DNA from: Bacteroidota bacterium
GTDB taxonomy: Bacteria; Bacteroidota; Bacteroidia; Flavobacteriales; Weeksellaceae
Reading direction: 5' to 3'
Assembly (NCBI GenBank): GCA_023461035.1
Contig: JAEWOD010000016.1
Span: 286,378-350,377, forward strand
DNA: 64,000 nucleotides
Within the stretch, counting starts at the first letter, position 1; each line of letters begins with the position of its first letter. Positions 8,237-16,565 of the stretch are shown in pieces. Below the pieces are notes generated by a model. It did no database searches. It worked only from the letters and a program-made list of their open reading frames with translations, and had not been told where the DNA came from. A program made the translations under genes and the position numbers.

Positions 8237-8917
8237 ATGAAAATCACCTATTTGGGTCATGCAAGTTTAGCAATCGAAACAAACGGAAAACACATCATAG
8301 TCGATCCGTTTATTTCAGCCAATGAATTGGCGAAGCATATAAACATTCACACCTTAAAAGCCGACTTCATCTTACTCACCCATGCTCATCAGGATCATGT
8401 TTTAGATGTGGATGTTATAGCAGAACGCACCGGAGCAACGGTGATTTGCAATGCAGAAATGTCCTATCATTATGAAGGCAAAGGGCTGAAAGTCATCGGG
8501 ATGAATACAGGAGGAAAAGCCGATTTTGACGGGATTTCGGTGAAATCTACCATAGCTTTTCATTCAAGTTCGTTCGCTGACGGTAGCTATGGCGGAAATC
8601 CGAACGGCTATGTTTTGGAATCGGCTGGCAAACGGATTTACATAGCAGGTGATACGGCTTTGACATACGAAATGAAATTGATTCCGGAAACGGTCGGGCA
8701 GTTGGATTTAGCAGTTTTTCCGGTGGGCGATCATTTTACGATGGGTTTTGAAGATGCAAGCCTTGCCAGTGATTTTGTTGGATGCGACAAAGTTTTAGGG
8801 TATCATTTTGATACGTTCCCTCCGATTAAAATCGATCATCAAATGGCCAAAGATTATTTTTCATCCAAAGGAAAAGAATTGATTTTACTGGAAATAGGCA
8901 AATCCATAGATGTATAA
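8237..8917 (+). CDS. UPF0173-type metal-dependent hydrolase
   Basis: Metallo-beta-lactamase-fold hydrolase of the UPF0173/YtkL kind; the substrate is unknown. The 226-aa protein starts MKITYLGHASLAIET, carries the metal ligand motif THAHQDHVLD (about residues 53-62), then SFADGSYGGNPNGYVLES, the third-ligand region YIAGDTALT and a terminal His in GYHFDTFPPI. All expected metal ligands are present. It starts 6 nt downstream of menA and probably shares its mRNA; any metabolic link to menaquinone is only positional. Confidence 0.88.
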   Translation: MKITYLGHASLAIETNGKHIIVDPFISANELAKHINIHTLKADFILLTHAHQDHVLDVDVIAERTGATVICNAEMSYHYEGKGLKVIGMNTGGKADFDGISVKSTIAFHSSSFADGSYGGNPNGYVLESAGKRIYIAGDTALTYEMKLIPETVGQLDLAVFPVGDHFTMGFEDASLASDFVGCDKVLGYHFDTFPPIKIDHQMAKDYFSSKGKELILLEIGKSIDV

Positions 8918-8962
8918 CGGAGGATGCAATTAAATAATAACTTAACACACAGATAATTATAC

Positions 8963-10567
8963 ATGAAAAACATTTTATTTACTTTTTTTTCAATTTTGGG
9001 AATATTCGGTTTCTCCCAAACTTCTTACACGATTTATGATCAAATCGTTTTTTATGACGGATATGCTGCTACCGTGGATGAACCCGTTCCTCCCGGAGTT
9101 GTACGGATTAACAATGCCCGATACACTACGAAACTAAGCGACGAAATGGTCAATAACCTTTCAGAAGGCTCGTTGACTCTGGATGTGACAATCGGTGCGC
9201 TATGTGATAATTACGACCGTTTGGGAGAAATTTTTCTGGCATTTGTTCCGCAAGGTGCGACCGAATATAATTCTGATGACGTTGACCGAATCGAAATTGC
9301 CAGAATCATCACTCCGTTTATGAATAAAAATATCAATCCGACAGAAGTTCCTTATCATTTTAAGATAGACAACGTATCGGAAATCTTCAAAGATGATGCT
9401 TTAAATGCTGCTTATGATTTCTGGTTGGAATTTGAAGTATTTGGTGTTCCTTATGCCGCCCAAACACAGGTTTCGGGTTGTGCTGGAAGAATTGATGTAT
9501 TTGAAGGAACTCTGGTTTTCAATGTGGATGAGGGAACCGAGGTTTATACAGACGAACCCTTCTTTTTACCATTGGCCGACTATGAAATTCTAAACAATTA
9601 TAATTCAACCGATGTTCCCGGCGAAACCACAAAAATCATCAATTTTACACTTGACGCTCCACAGGAAAATGTAGTATTATACCTGATCAGTTCCAACCAC
9701 GGAGCTAACTCGGGAGGTGAAGAATACGAGCGGAGAGAGCATTTTTTGTATCTGGATGACGAATTGGTTCAGACCTATGTTCCGGGAGGAAAATCATGCG
9801 AACCTTGGCGTCAATATAACACACAAGGAAATGGAATTTATGGTGCCAATCCTAAAACAACACGTCAATGGTTGGATTTTAACAATTGGTGTCCCGGTGA
9901 TAAAATCCCTAACCGCGAATTTGAATTGGGCAATTTATCTACCGGAAGCCATACCATCAAATTGGATGTTCCGGATGCTGTTTTTAATAACGACGAAGGC
10001 TATTTCCCAATCTCCATGTACATGCAAAACCGCAAGAGTGGCCAGATTATCTGTAAAGATCCTTCCGATTTTGTGATTACCGAACAAGTTGGAAATACCG
10101 TCACAATTGACTGGACTGAAAATGGTGAGGCTACCGAATGGGAAATTATGTATGGACGAAGAGGCGTTCCCGCCCAAGAGTCTTTCTTAAATGATACGGA
10201 TGGAGAAACGGGATATCAATTAACCGATTTAACTGAGAATTGGTACTACTCAATTTATTTGCGCTCAAAATGTGACGAAGAATTATCCAGCAGCTGGATT
10301 GGCCCCATCGATACCGAAAGGATTTTAGCCACAAATGAAAATGAAATTTCTCCAATTCAGATTTATCCTAATCCTGTAAAAGATATCTTGACAGTTAAGT
10401 CACAATCCGAAATCGTAAATGTTTCTGTTTATAACATGGAAGGAAAAAAATTGGTATCTGATCCAACTTCTTCGTTCAATGTTTCAGCACTTCCTGCTGG
10501 AAATTATCTAGTAGTTGTAAAATTGAAAAACGGAAAAACAATTTCAAAAAAATTGGTAAAAGAATAA
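8963..10567 (+). CDS. T9SS-exported PNGase F-like protein
   Basis: Secreted protein related to peptide-N-glycosidase F, which cleaves the amide between Asn and the first GlcNAc of N-glycans. A signal peptide (ends GFSQ, about residue 18) is followed by two jelly-roll-like halves. Matches to Elizabethkingia PNGase F from memory: CDxxDR (Asp85, equivalent to catalytic Asp60), IARIITPF, an acidic pair at Glu156/Glu158 (equivalent to Glu118), EEYxxRxH with Glu254 (equivalent to Glu206), and WCPGDKIPNR at 309-318. A fibronectin III-like domain (about 362-450) and a T9SS sorting domain (YPNPVKD, LPAGNYLVVV) follow. Activity is unproven. Confidence 0.72.
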   Translation: MKNILFTFFSILGIFGFSQTSYTIYDQIVFYDGYAATVDEPVPPGVVRINNARYTTKLSDEMVNNLSEGSLTLDVTIGALCDNYDRLGEIFLAFVPQGATEYNSDDVDRIEIARIITPFMNKNINPTEVPYHFKIDNVSEIFKDDALNAAYDFWLEFEVFGVPYAAQTQVSGCAGRIDVFEGTLVFNVDEGTEVYTDEPFFLPLADYEILNNYNSTDVPGETTKIINFTLDAPQENVVLYLISSNHGANSGGEEYERREHFLYLDDELVQTYVPGGKSCEPWRQYNTQGNGIYGANPKTTRQWLDFNNWCPGDKIPNREFELGNLSTGSHTIKLDVPDAVFNNDEGYFPISMYMQNRKSGQIICKDPSDFVITEQVGNTVTIDWTENGEATEWEIMYGRRGVPAQESFLNDTDGETGYQLTDLTENWYYSIYLRSKCDEELSSSWIGPIDTERILATNENEISPIQIYPNPVKDILTVKSQSEIVNVSVYNMEGKKLVSDPTSSFNVSALPAGNYLVVVKLKNGKTISKKLVKE

Positions 10568-10582
10568 TCTTTTATGTCCAAT

Positions 10583-10619
10583 AAAAAACCTCGAATTGGT
10601 CATCAATTCGAGGTTTTTT
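10583..10619. terminator. Bidirectional terminator between PNGase F-like gene and dcp
   Basis: Perfect 16-bp inverted repeat, arms AAAAAACCTCGAATTG and CAATTCGAGGTTTTTT with loop GTCAT. It has a T-run on both strands, so it can stop transcription of both convergent genes. Confidence 0.88.
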
Positions 10620-10636
10620 TATCAGTTGAAACCGGA

Positions 10637-12760
10637 TTATTGAAATCCTTTGCTTTCCAAAATGGCGGAAACATTTGGATCACTTCCTCTGAAGGCTTTA
10701 TAGGCTTCTTTGTAATCGATGGTATTTCCCCGAGATAAAATCATTTCACGGTAGCGTTGGCCGTTTGCACGATTTAAACCTCCATTTTCATCAAACCATT
10801 TTCCGGTATCCAACGCCAGCATTTCTGTCCATAAATAAGCATAATAACTGGCGGCATATCCGCCACCGAAAACATGGTTGAAATAGGTCGCACGGTATCT
10901 CGGCGGCACATTTTTCATCCAAAGATTATCTTCCGTCAAAGATTCCTTTTCAAAATTATTCACATTAAAATCTTTATCCATTACACTTAACGAATGAAAA
11001 TTAAAATCCAAAACCGCTGCTGACAAGGTTTCTCCAAATGCAAATCCCTGGTTAAATTTGGAGGCTTTTTCCAATTTGTCCAATAAAGATTGAGGAATCT
11101 GTTCTCCGGTTTTATGATGTATGGCATAATTCTTCAAAATTTCAGGATGCAATGTCCAGTGTTCGTTTGCCTGAGACGGATATTCCACAAAATCCCTTGC
11201 TACCGAAGTTCCCGAAATAGACGGATATTTTTGATCGGCAAAAAAACCGTGCAATGCATGCCCGAATTCATGAAACATCGTCTCCACCTCATCATAGGTC
11301 AAAAGCGCAGGTTCGCCGGTCGCAGGTTTGGTGAAATTGCAAACATTAAAAATCACCGGTTTTTTATTCAATAAATGTGATTGGGTCACGAAATTGCTCA
11401 TCCATGCGCCACCTCTTTTGCTTTCTCTTTTGTAAAAATCACCGTAAAACAAACCAAGTTGCGAGCCGTCTTCTTCAAAAAGTTCATATACCAAAACGTC
11501 AGGATGATAAGTCGGAATGTCCGTTCGTGGCTTAAATGTAATGCCGTATAATTTGGTAGCGGCATAGAAAACACCTTTTTCCAGCACATTTTTTAATTCG
11601 AAATAAGGTTTCAATTGCCCTTCATCCAAATCGTATTTTTCTTTCCGGACTTGCTCCGCATAATAAGTCCAATCCCAGGGTTTCAAGTCGAAATCCTCTC
11701 CGGTCGATTTGATTTTTTCCTGCAAGACTTTTTCTTCTTCATTGATGGCTTTAACCGTCCCGGGAACCAATTGGGCAAAGAAATCATCTACTGTATCGGT
11801 GGTTTTGACCATCGTATCCTGTAAATTCCAGGCGGCATAAGTTGGATATCCCAGCAAATTGGCTTTTTCGATGCGCAGTTTCACAATTTTATTGATAATG
11901 TCCAAAGTTGAATATTCGCCTCCATCTGTACGTTTCCAAGCTTTCATAAACAGATTTTCACGTGTTTTTCTGTCTTCAATGCTTTGAGAAAGCGGTTGTT
12001 GGGTTGTATTTTGAATCGGAATTTTCCATTCGGACTTTCCTTCTACTTTTAAAGAATTGATTTCGCTTGAGGTCAATCCTTTTAGTTTGGCTGTATCTCT
12101 GATGATAAAAGCCGAATTATTGGTCGCTTCCAATAAGGTTTGCCCGAATTCATTTTCCAATGAAGCCAATTGCGAATTGATCTCTTTCAGCGATTCTTTT
12201 TCTTCCTTATTCAAATTGGCTCCTGCTTTCACAAAATCCTGATATTTGACTTCCAGTAATTTCAAATCTTCTCCCTGCAATCCTAATTCGGCACGTTTAT
12301 CATAAATGGATTGGATGCGTTGGAACAATTTTTCATTCAACAAAATATTGTCTGTATGCGCTGCAAATTTCGGTGCCATATCGGCTTCTAATTTTTTCAG
12401 TGTTTCGTTGGTATTTGCACCGGTTAGAGCATAAAAAACGTTAGAAACACGGTCGATTAACTCGTGTGCTTTTTCCATTTCGACCAATGTATTTTCAAAA
12501 GTCGGTGCTTCCGGGTTATCGGCGATTTTTCCGATCGCTTCGGTCTCTAACTGCAAAGAATAGTCCAGCGCAGGCTGAAAATCTTCATCTTTTATTTTGG
12601 TAAAATCGGGCGCAAAATAAGGCAGTGTGCTTTCCTGCACCAACGGATTGTCTTTCATTTCTTCAGCGGTGTACTTCTTGGTTTCCAATGATTTTTTTTC
12701 TTTGCAGTTCCATAAAGAAAAGCAAATCAAGCTCATCATCGCAATTTGTTTCAAATTCAT
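10637..12760 (-). CDS. dcp: M3-family peptidyl-dipeptidase lipoprotein
   Basis: Zinc metallopeptidase of family M3 (Dcp/oligopeptidase A type) that trims peptides, here probably from the periplasmic face. The ATG at 12760 gives 707 aa beginning MNLKQIAMMSLICFSLWNC, a lipoprotein signal with lipid-modified Cys19; the in-frame ATG 24 nt upstream overlaps the -7 box and is unlikely. The zinc motif HEFGH is at residues 497-501 in the family context MFHEFGHALHGFFA, and the C-terminal substrate-binding Tyr/His region (FNHVFGGGYAASYYAYLW) is intact. It is convergent with the PNGase F-like gene across a shared terminator. Confidence 0.92.
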   Translation of the reverse strand: MNLKQIAMMSLICFSLWNCKEKKSLETKKYTAEEMKDNPLVQESTLPYFAPDFTKIKDEDFQPALDYSLQLETEAIGKIADNPEAPTFENTLVEMEKAHELIDRVSNVFYALTGANTNETLKKLEADMAPKFAAHTDNILLNEKLFQRIQSIYDKRAELGLQGEDLKLLEVKYQDFVKAGANLNKEEKESLKEINSQLASLENEFGQTLLEATNNSAFIIRDTAKLKGLTSSEINSLKVEGKSEWKIPIQNTTQQPLSQSIEDRKTRENLFMKAWKRTDGGEYSTLDIINKIVKLRIEKANLLGYPTYAAWNLQDTMVKTTDTVDDFFAQLVPGTVKAINEEEKVLQEKIKSTGEDFDLKPWDWTYYAEQVRKEKYDLDEGQLKPYFELKNVLEKGVFYAATKLYGITFKPRTDIPTYHPDVLVYELFEEDGSQLGLFYGDFYKRESKRGGAWMSNFVTQSHLLNKKPVIFNVCNFTKPATGEPALLTYDEVETMFHEFGHALHGFFADQKYPSISGTSVARDFVEYPSQANEHWTLHPEILKNYAIHHKTGEQIPQSLLDKLEKASKFNQGFAFGETLSAAVLDFNFHSLSVMDKDFNVNNFEKESLTEDNLWMKNVPPRYRATYFNHVFGGGYAASYYAYLWTEMLALDTGKWFDENGGLNRANGQRYREMILSRGNTIDYKEAYKAFRGSDPNVSAILESKGFQ

Positions 12761-12781
12761 ATTTGTATGTTTTGTGTGTTT

Positions 12782-12789
12782 CAAATATA
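12782..12789 (-). promoter_or_regulatory. -7 promoter box for dcp
   Basis: On the minus strand the sequence is TATATTTG, an exact TAnnTTTG match, 21 nt ahead of the dcp ATG at 12760. It decides the start codon, since the in-frame ATG at 12784 falls inside it. Confidence 0.55.
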
Positions 12790-12880
12790 GGATTCAAAAC
12801 CAATTAAAAAAACAAAAGCAGGAGAATAAATCATACAAACCTCACAGGTTTTTAATAAATGTGAAGTTAGCTCAAAAAAA

Positions 12881-12909
12881 CTTTTCCAAAGTTCGGAACT
12901 TTGGAAAAG
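12881..12909. repeat. Perfect 14-bp inverted repeat
   Basis: CTTTTCCAAAGTTC and its exact complement are separated by one base, in the dcp/sensor-kinase intergenic region. There is no T-run, so it looks like a small dispersed palindromic repeat more than a terminator. A shorter hairpin (ACCT/AGGT) lies just upstream near 12840-12850. Confidence 0.6.
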
Positions 12910-13026
12910 ATCAGAGTTACCTAAAGTAAATAAATTAAAAAGACTGACTTACCCATTGTCAATTCCCGCTTTTAAACATTCAAAGAAGATTTTCCTTAAA
13001 TTTGAGTTTATGTAAGTAAGATTGTT

Positions 13027-15183
13027 TTGGTAAAAACAATAGATAAAAGTCCTTGTATAAAAAATGCTAAAATCGTTTTGGTGTTGTTCTTTTTGTCTGC
13101 ATTTTTTGAACTGAAAGCGCAAACCGTCCAAAGTACAAATGACACGATTAGCCTAAGGAGCCTTCTCAAGAAAATAGAAAATGAGAGTAAAGAAGGAGGT
13201 CACCATTCCCGTAAATCTGCGTTTACAAAAGAAGATTCGATTGAATTAAATACGCTCATCAGAAAAATTTCGTCAGGGAAAAGTCCCGAAATCCTGAAAT
13301 ACGCAGATTTGGCAAGGGCATATCGGGATTATTTTTCGCTGTCAAATCAAATCAGGACGCTTGCTTTGGAAAAAAACTTTTTAGGCCGGTTAAACGGGTT
13401 AATTGATCTTACAAAAGAAAAAAATCTTACAGAGCTTGACGGGAAACTTTATTATCTCAGAGGTCAGTATTTTTCTAAATTTAAACATGATTTTCAGAAG
13501 GCCATCACAGACAATCAGTTGTCTATAGAATTTGCGGCAACTGCAAAGGACACTGTGACTCTGGTAAATGCTTACAACGGAATCGGATTGAATTATGCGG
13601 AGCTGGGAGTGAGCGATAAAGCCATAGAATTTTTTCACAAAAGCCTTAAACTTCAAAAACTGCCCGACCAAAAATACACAACTCAGATTACAATATCTGA
13701 TTTGTACCGGAAAATACACCGATACGACAAATCCTTACTCTACCTGAAAGAAGCAGAGCGTATCAGCAAAGAAAATAAATTTGAATCCACTTACCTTTTA
13801 AATATCTATTTAGAACTTGCCTCGGTTTATATAGCTCAAAAAGACTTTGCGGCGGCTTCCGAGCAGATAAAGAAAGCGGAAAACATAGACAGTCCGATTT
13901 TCACAGGAAGGATTCATTACACCAAAGGGCTGTGGTATTTTTATCAAAATGATTTTGGGTCTGCCATTGCAGAATTTGAAAAAAGCCTTGATTTCCAGAA
14001 GAAAAACAAATTTTCCAACAGAGATACTAAGCTCTACAATGCCTTGGGGAACGCCTATTTTAAGCTGGATTCCGTTCACAGGTCAGCAGGAAAAAGCGTT
14101 GAAATTCCTCGTACTGTTTATGAGAGTCAGAATCTTTTGCAAACATCCAAATCCTATTTTTTGAAAAGTTATGAATTGCTGCCCAGAACCCAAATCAAAG
14201 AAAATAAAAGGAAAGTCTACGAGTCCTTAAAAAAAATATACCTGACAGAAGGAAACTATCAAAAAGCCTTCGAAATGGCAGAGCTCGAGCGGAATATGGC
14301 TGACAGCATCAATAATTTTGAAGTTAGAGCGAAATTTATAGAAAAAGAGTTGCAATATGAATACGAACTGAAAAGAGAAGCTGACAGCCTTCGGTCGGAA
14401 AATGAAAAATTACTCACCAAAGCTCAGATAGAAAGGAAAAAGGCAGAGAACAGGCTGCTTTATCTGGGGCTTTTGGTGCTTGGACTGATTTTGACAATGG
14501 CTTTTTTCAGGTTCAAATACCAACAGAACGAAAAACAGGTAGAAATTGAAAAGAAAAATACGCTGATCGCTTCTAAAGAAAAGGAGATTCTGAGTGCCGA
14601 ACTTGATTTTCTAAAAGCGCAAATCAATCCCCATTTCCTGTTCAATGTGATTAATTCCATTTATTTTAAAATTGACAAGAGCAACAATGATGCAAGGGAT
14701 ACTTTGTCAGGATTTTCGGACATCCTGCGGTATCAACTGTATGAGTGTAACCAGCCCAAGGTTCCCATCGAAAACGAAATCAAATACCTCAGAGAATACG
14801 TCCGGCTGCAACTGATGAGGAAAGCGAAAAATACCGAGCTTCATTTGCACATTGCCGAAAGTGTATCGGGGTTTGCACTCTCGCCTTTGCTGCTTATACC
14901 TTTTGTAGAAAATGCTTTTAAATACCTGTCGCATCATAAAAATTCTCCCAATACGATTGACATCAGCCTGGAAAGAAACGCAGATTTGTTTACTTTTACC
15001 CTTGTGAACACTTACATTCCCCAAGCAATAAAGGATTCTGACAGCCCGGGCGGTATTGGGATAAGCAATGTTAAAAGAAGACTGAATTTATTGTATCCCG
15101 AAAAGCATGCTTTGAAAATTACAGAAAACGGAGAGCGTTATTCCGTTGTCTTGACATTAACAATTGAAGGAGATGGAAGCTAA
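13027..15183 (+). CDS. TPR-containing LytS-type sensor histidine kinase
   Basis: Membrane histidine kinase of the His_kinase/LytS class, paired with the LytTR regulator that overlaps it. Seen in order: signal peptide (to about residue 32, ending LKAQ), TPR helices (about 150-430), a transmembrane helix (about 478-497), a coiled-coil linker, the phosphoacceptor motif INPHFLFN with His536, and an ATPase domain with VENAFKYLSHH and GGIGISNVKRRLNLLYP. The start is TTG at 13027; no in-frame ATG precedes the signal peptide. The TPR part is probably periplasmic and senses a peptide or protein ligand (inferred). It lies upstream of two secreted proteins it may control. Confidence 0.88.
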   Translation: MVKTIDKSPCIKNAKIVLVLFFLSAFFELKAQTVQSTNDTISLRSLLKKIENESKEGGHHSRKSAFTKEDSIELNTLIRKISSGKSPEILKYADLARAYRDYFSLSNQIRTLALEKNFLGRLNGLIDLTKEKNLTELDGKLYYLRGQYFSKFKHDFQKAITDNQLSIEFAATAKDTVTLVNAYNGIGLNYAELGVSDKAIEFFHKSLKLQKLPDQKYTTQITISDLYRKIHRYDKSLLYLKEAERISKENKFESTYLLNIYLELASVYIAQKDFAAASEQIKKAENIDSPIFTGRIHYTKGLWYFYQNDFGSAIAEFEKSLDFQKKNKFSNRDTKLYNALGNAYFKLDSVHRSAGKSVEIPRTVYESQNLLQTSKSYFLKSYELLPRTQIKENKRKVYESLKKIYLTEGNYQKAFEMAELERNMADSINNFEVRAKFIEKELQYEYELKREADSLRSENEKLLTKAQIERKKAENRLLYLGLLVLGLILTMAFFRFKYQQNEKQVEIEKKNTLIASKEKEILSAELDFLKAQINPHFLFNVINSIYFKIDKSNNDARDTLSGFSDILRYQLYECNQPKVPIENEIKYLREYVRLQLMRKAKNTELHLHIAESVSGFALSPLLLIPFVENAFKYLSHHKNSPNTIDISLERNADLFTFTLVNTYIPQAIKDSDSPGGIGISNVKRRLNLLYPEKHALKITENGERYSVVLTLTIEGDGS

Positions 15184-15889
15184 ACTAAGATGCCTTATCG
15201 TAGACGATGAAGCCCTTGCCAGAAAAGGCTTGCAGGAATATGTCGAAGACATTGATTTTCTGGAGCTGGCAGGGATGGCAGAAGATGTTGAGGAAGCATC
15301 AGAGCTATTGAACGCTTTCCGCGTAGATGTGATGTTTCTGGATGTTAAGATGCCGGGAATGAGCGGTATTGATTTTCTGAGGTCAGCACAAATTCTTCCA
15401 AAGGTGATATTGACCACGGCTTATTCCGAATATGCCGTAGAGGCTTATGAGTTAGATGTTGTGGATTATTTAGTGAAACCTATTTCGTTCAACCGGTTTT
15501 ACAAATCCTGTAAAAAGGCAAAAGAAATTCTTTCTGCAGAAAAGAGCATTGAACCAAAGGCTGAAGGTTCTTTTTTTATTAAAAGCAATAAAAAATACGA
15601 GGTAGTTCAAATAAACGACATTCTATTTGTGGAAGCACTTCAGAATTATGTGATCCTGCATACGTTGCAAAAAAAGACGATAGCCTACATGTCTTTGAAA
15701 GAGATTTATGAAAAACTTCCCCCGTCTCTTTTCGTTCAGGTTCACAAATCATTTCTTGTCGGGGTAAACCACATCGACACAGTTACCAGGGAAGAAATCA
15801 TCATAAAAGGGAACGCCCTGCCCGTTGGAAGAAGCTACAGCGATTTTCTCTTCAGGGAAATCGTAGCGGCAAAGCTTTTAAGGAAATAA
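15173..15889 (+). CDS. LytTR-family response regulator
   Basis: DNA-binding response regulator partnering the upstream kinase, whose 3' end it overlaps by 11 nt. The receiver domain (residues 1-118) has the acidic pair DD at 11-12, phosphoacceptor Asp57 in MFLDVKMPG and Lys102 in LVKPISF. The LytTR DNA-binding domain (about 130-236) has FFIKSNKKYEVV, ILFVEALQNYV and the FVQVHKSFLV motif. The ATG at 15173 was chosen over an in-frame TTG three codons earlier. Candidate binding sites lie immediately downstream, before the pseudo-receiver and the exported paralogues. Confidence 0.92.
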   Translation: MEAKLRCLIVDDEALARKGLQEYVEDIDFLELAGMAEDVEEASELLNAFRVDVMFLDVKMPGMSGIDFLRSAQILPKVILTTAYSEYAVEAYELDVVDYLVKPISFNRFYKSCKKAKEILSAEKSIEPKAEGSFFIKSNKKYEVVQINDILFVEALQNYVILHTLQKKTIAYMSLKEIYEKLPPSLFVQVHKSFLVGVNHIDTVTREEIIIKGNALPVGRSYSDFLFREIVAAKLLRK

Positions 15890-15897
15890 TCCGTTGT

Positions 15898-15925
15898 CGT
15901 TGGTCAAGAAAAAGAAACCTTTTGT
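15898..15925 (+). promoter_or_regulatory. Candidate LytTR binding site, copy 1
   Basis: Contains CGTTGGTCAAGAAAAAG (15898-15914), found again at 16364-16380. Twenty-one nt after the first GTT half-site lies ACCTTTTGT (15917-15925), 8 of 9 matches to the LytTR half-site consensus [TA][AC][CA]GTTN[AG][TG] as I recall it. The repeat ends 43 nt upstream of the -7 box at 15958, the same spacing as in copy 2. Confidence 0.55.
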
Positions 15926-15957
15926 GTATTTTTCAAAGGACCGGGATGATCGCTACG

Positions 15958-15965
15958 TATTTTTG
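15958..15965 (+). promoter_or_regulatory. -7 promoter box for pseudo-receiver gene
   Basis: TATTTTTG matches TAnnTTTG and lies 19 nt before the ATG at 15985. Transcription would start near 15970, putting the upstream repeat at about -72 to -56, a normal activator position. Confidence 0.5.
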
Positions 15966-15984
15966 GGCTAATCCAATTGGTTTT

Positions 15985-16356
15985 ATGTCAAAGCTAAAAT
16001 GTATTCTTATAGAAGATGAGGAGATTGCTCAAAACGGTTTTAGGAAATACCTTGAGCAAATCAATTTCATCGAAATAACCGGAATTGCATCAACGATTGA
16101 AGAAGCGGAAATGTATCACCGGCTTTTTACTATTGATGTTCAGTTTGTCAATCTGGAACTTTTTGGATGCAGTACGATTTCATTTCTTCAAAAATTCCGC
16201 AATACAAAAACTATTGTCGTTTCAGGTTATACCTCTGTGGAATTATCTCACTACGGAATTTATCCTGTTGATTTTTTACAAAAACCCGTTTCATTTGAGC
16301 AATTCTCGGAAAGCTGTCTTATGACCTATAAAAAACATTTGGAAATTCTTCGATAA
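15985..16356 (+). CDS. Stand-alone degenerate receiver domain protein
   Basis: A 123-residue receiver domain with no output domain, clearly related to the receiver of the preceding LytTR regulator (KLKCILIEDEEIA matches KLRCLIVDDEALA). The acidic pocket (Glu10, Asp11) and Lys100 in LQKPVSF remain, but the phosphoacceptor Asp is Asn56 (DVQFVNLELFG where the regulator has DVMFLDVKMPG). It therefore cannot be phosphorylated in the usual way and may act as a competitor, sink or constitutive partner of the kinase or regulator. The ATG at 15985 follows a -7 box. Probably a duplication of the regulator with loss of the LytTR half. Confidence 0.8.
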   Translation: MSKLKCILIEDEEIAQNGFRKYLEQINFIEITGIASTIEEAEMYHRLFTIDVQFVNLELFGCSTISFLQKFRNTKTIVVSGYTSVELSHYGIYPVDFLQKPVSFEQFSESCLMTYKKHLEILR

Positions 16357-16361
16357 ATTAT

Positions 16362-16391
16362 ACCGTTGGTCAAGAAAAAGTGGCTGTTGGT
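16362..16391 (+). promoter_or_regulatory. Candidate LytTR binding site, copy 2
   Basis: ACCGTTGGT (16362-16370) fits the LytTR half-site consensus at 9 of 9 positions, and GCTGTTGGT (16383-16391) at 7 of 9. They are direct repeats 21 bp apart centre to centre, the classical two-half-site spacing for LytTR proteins. The embedded CGTTGGTCAAGAAAAAG is the exact repeat seen in copy 1. Confidence 0.6.
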
Positions 16392-16423
16392 AATAAATCG
16401 TACCCGACATTTTGTTATATATA

Positions 16424-16431
16424 TATCTTTA
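16424..16431 (+). promoter_or_regulatory. -7 promoter box for exported paralogue pair
   Basis: TATCTTTA matches TAnnTTTG except for the last base. It starts 44 nt after the last base of the repeat at 16364-16380, identical to copy 1. This would give a leader of about 130 nt before the ATG at 16566. Confidence 0.42.
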
Positions 16432-16565
16432 TAATCGATTGAACTAAAAAAAATTATGATTTGAAAAATCATGGACAAATGACTTTTACTGTAGATCATC
16501 AAAGGGTATATGATATCAAAGGAAACGAAGGTGTATTTAGTAGAACTTTTAAATACATCAATGTT

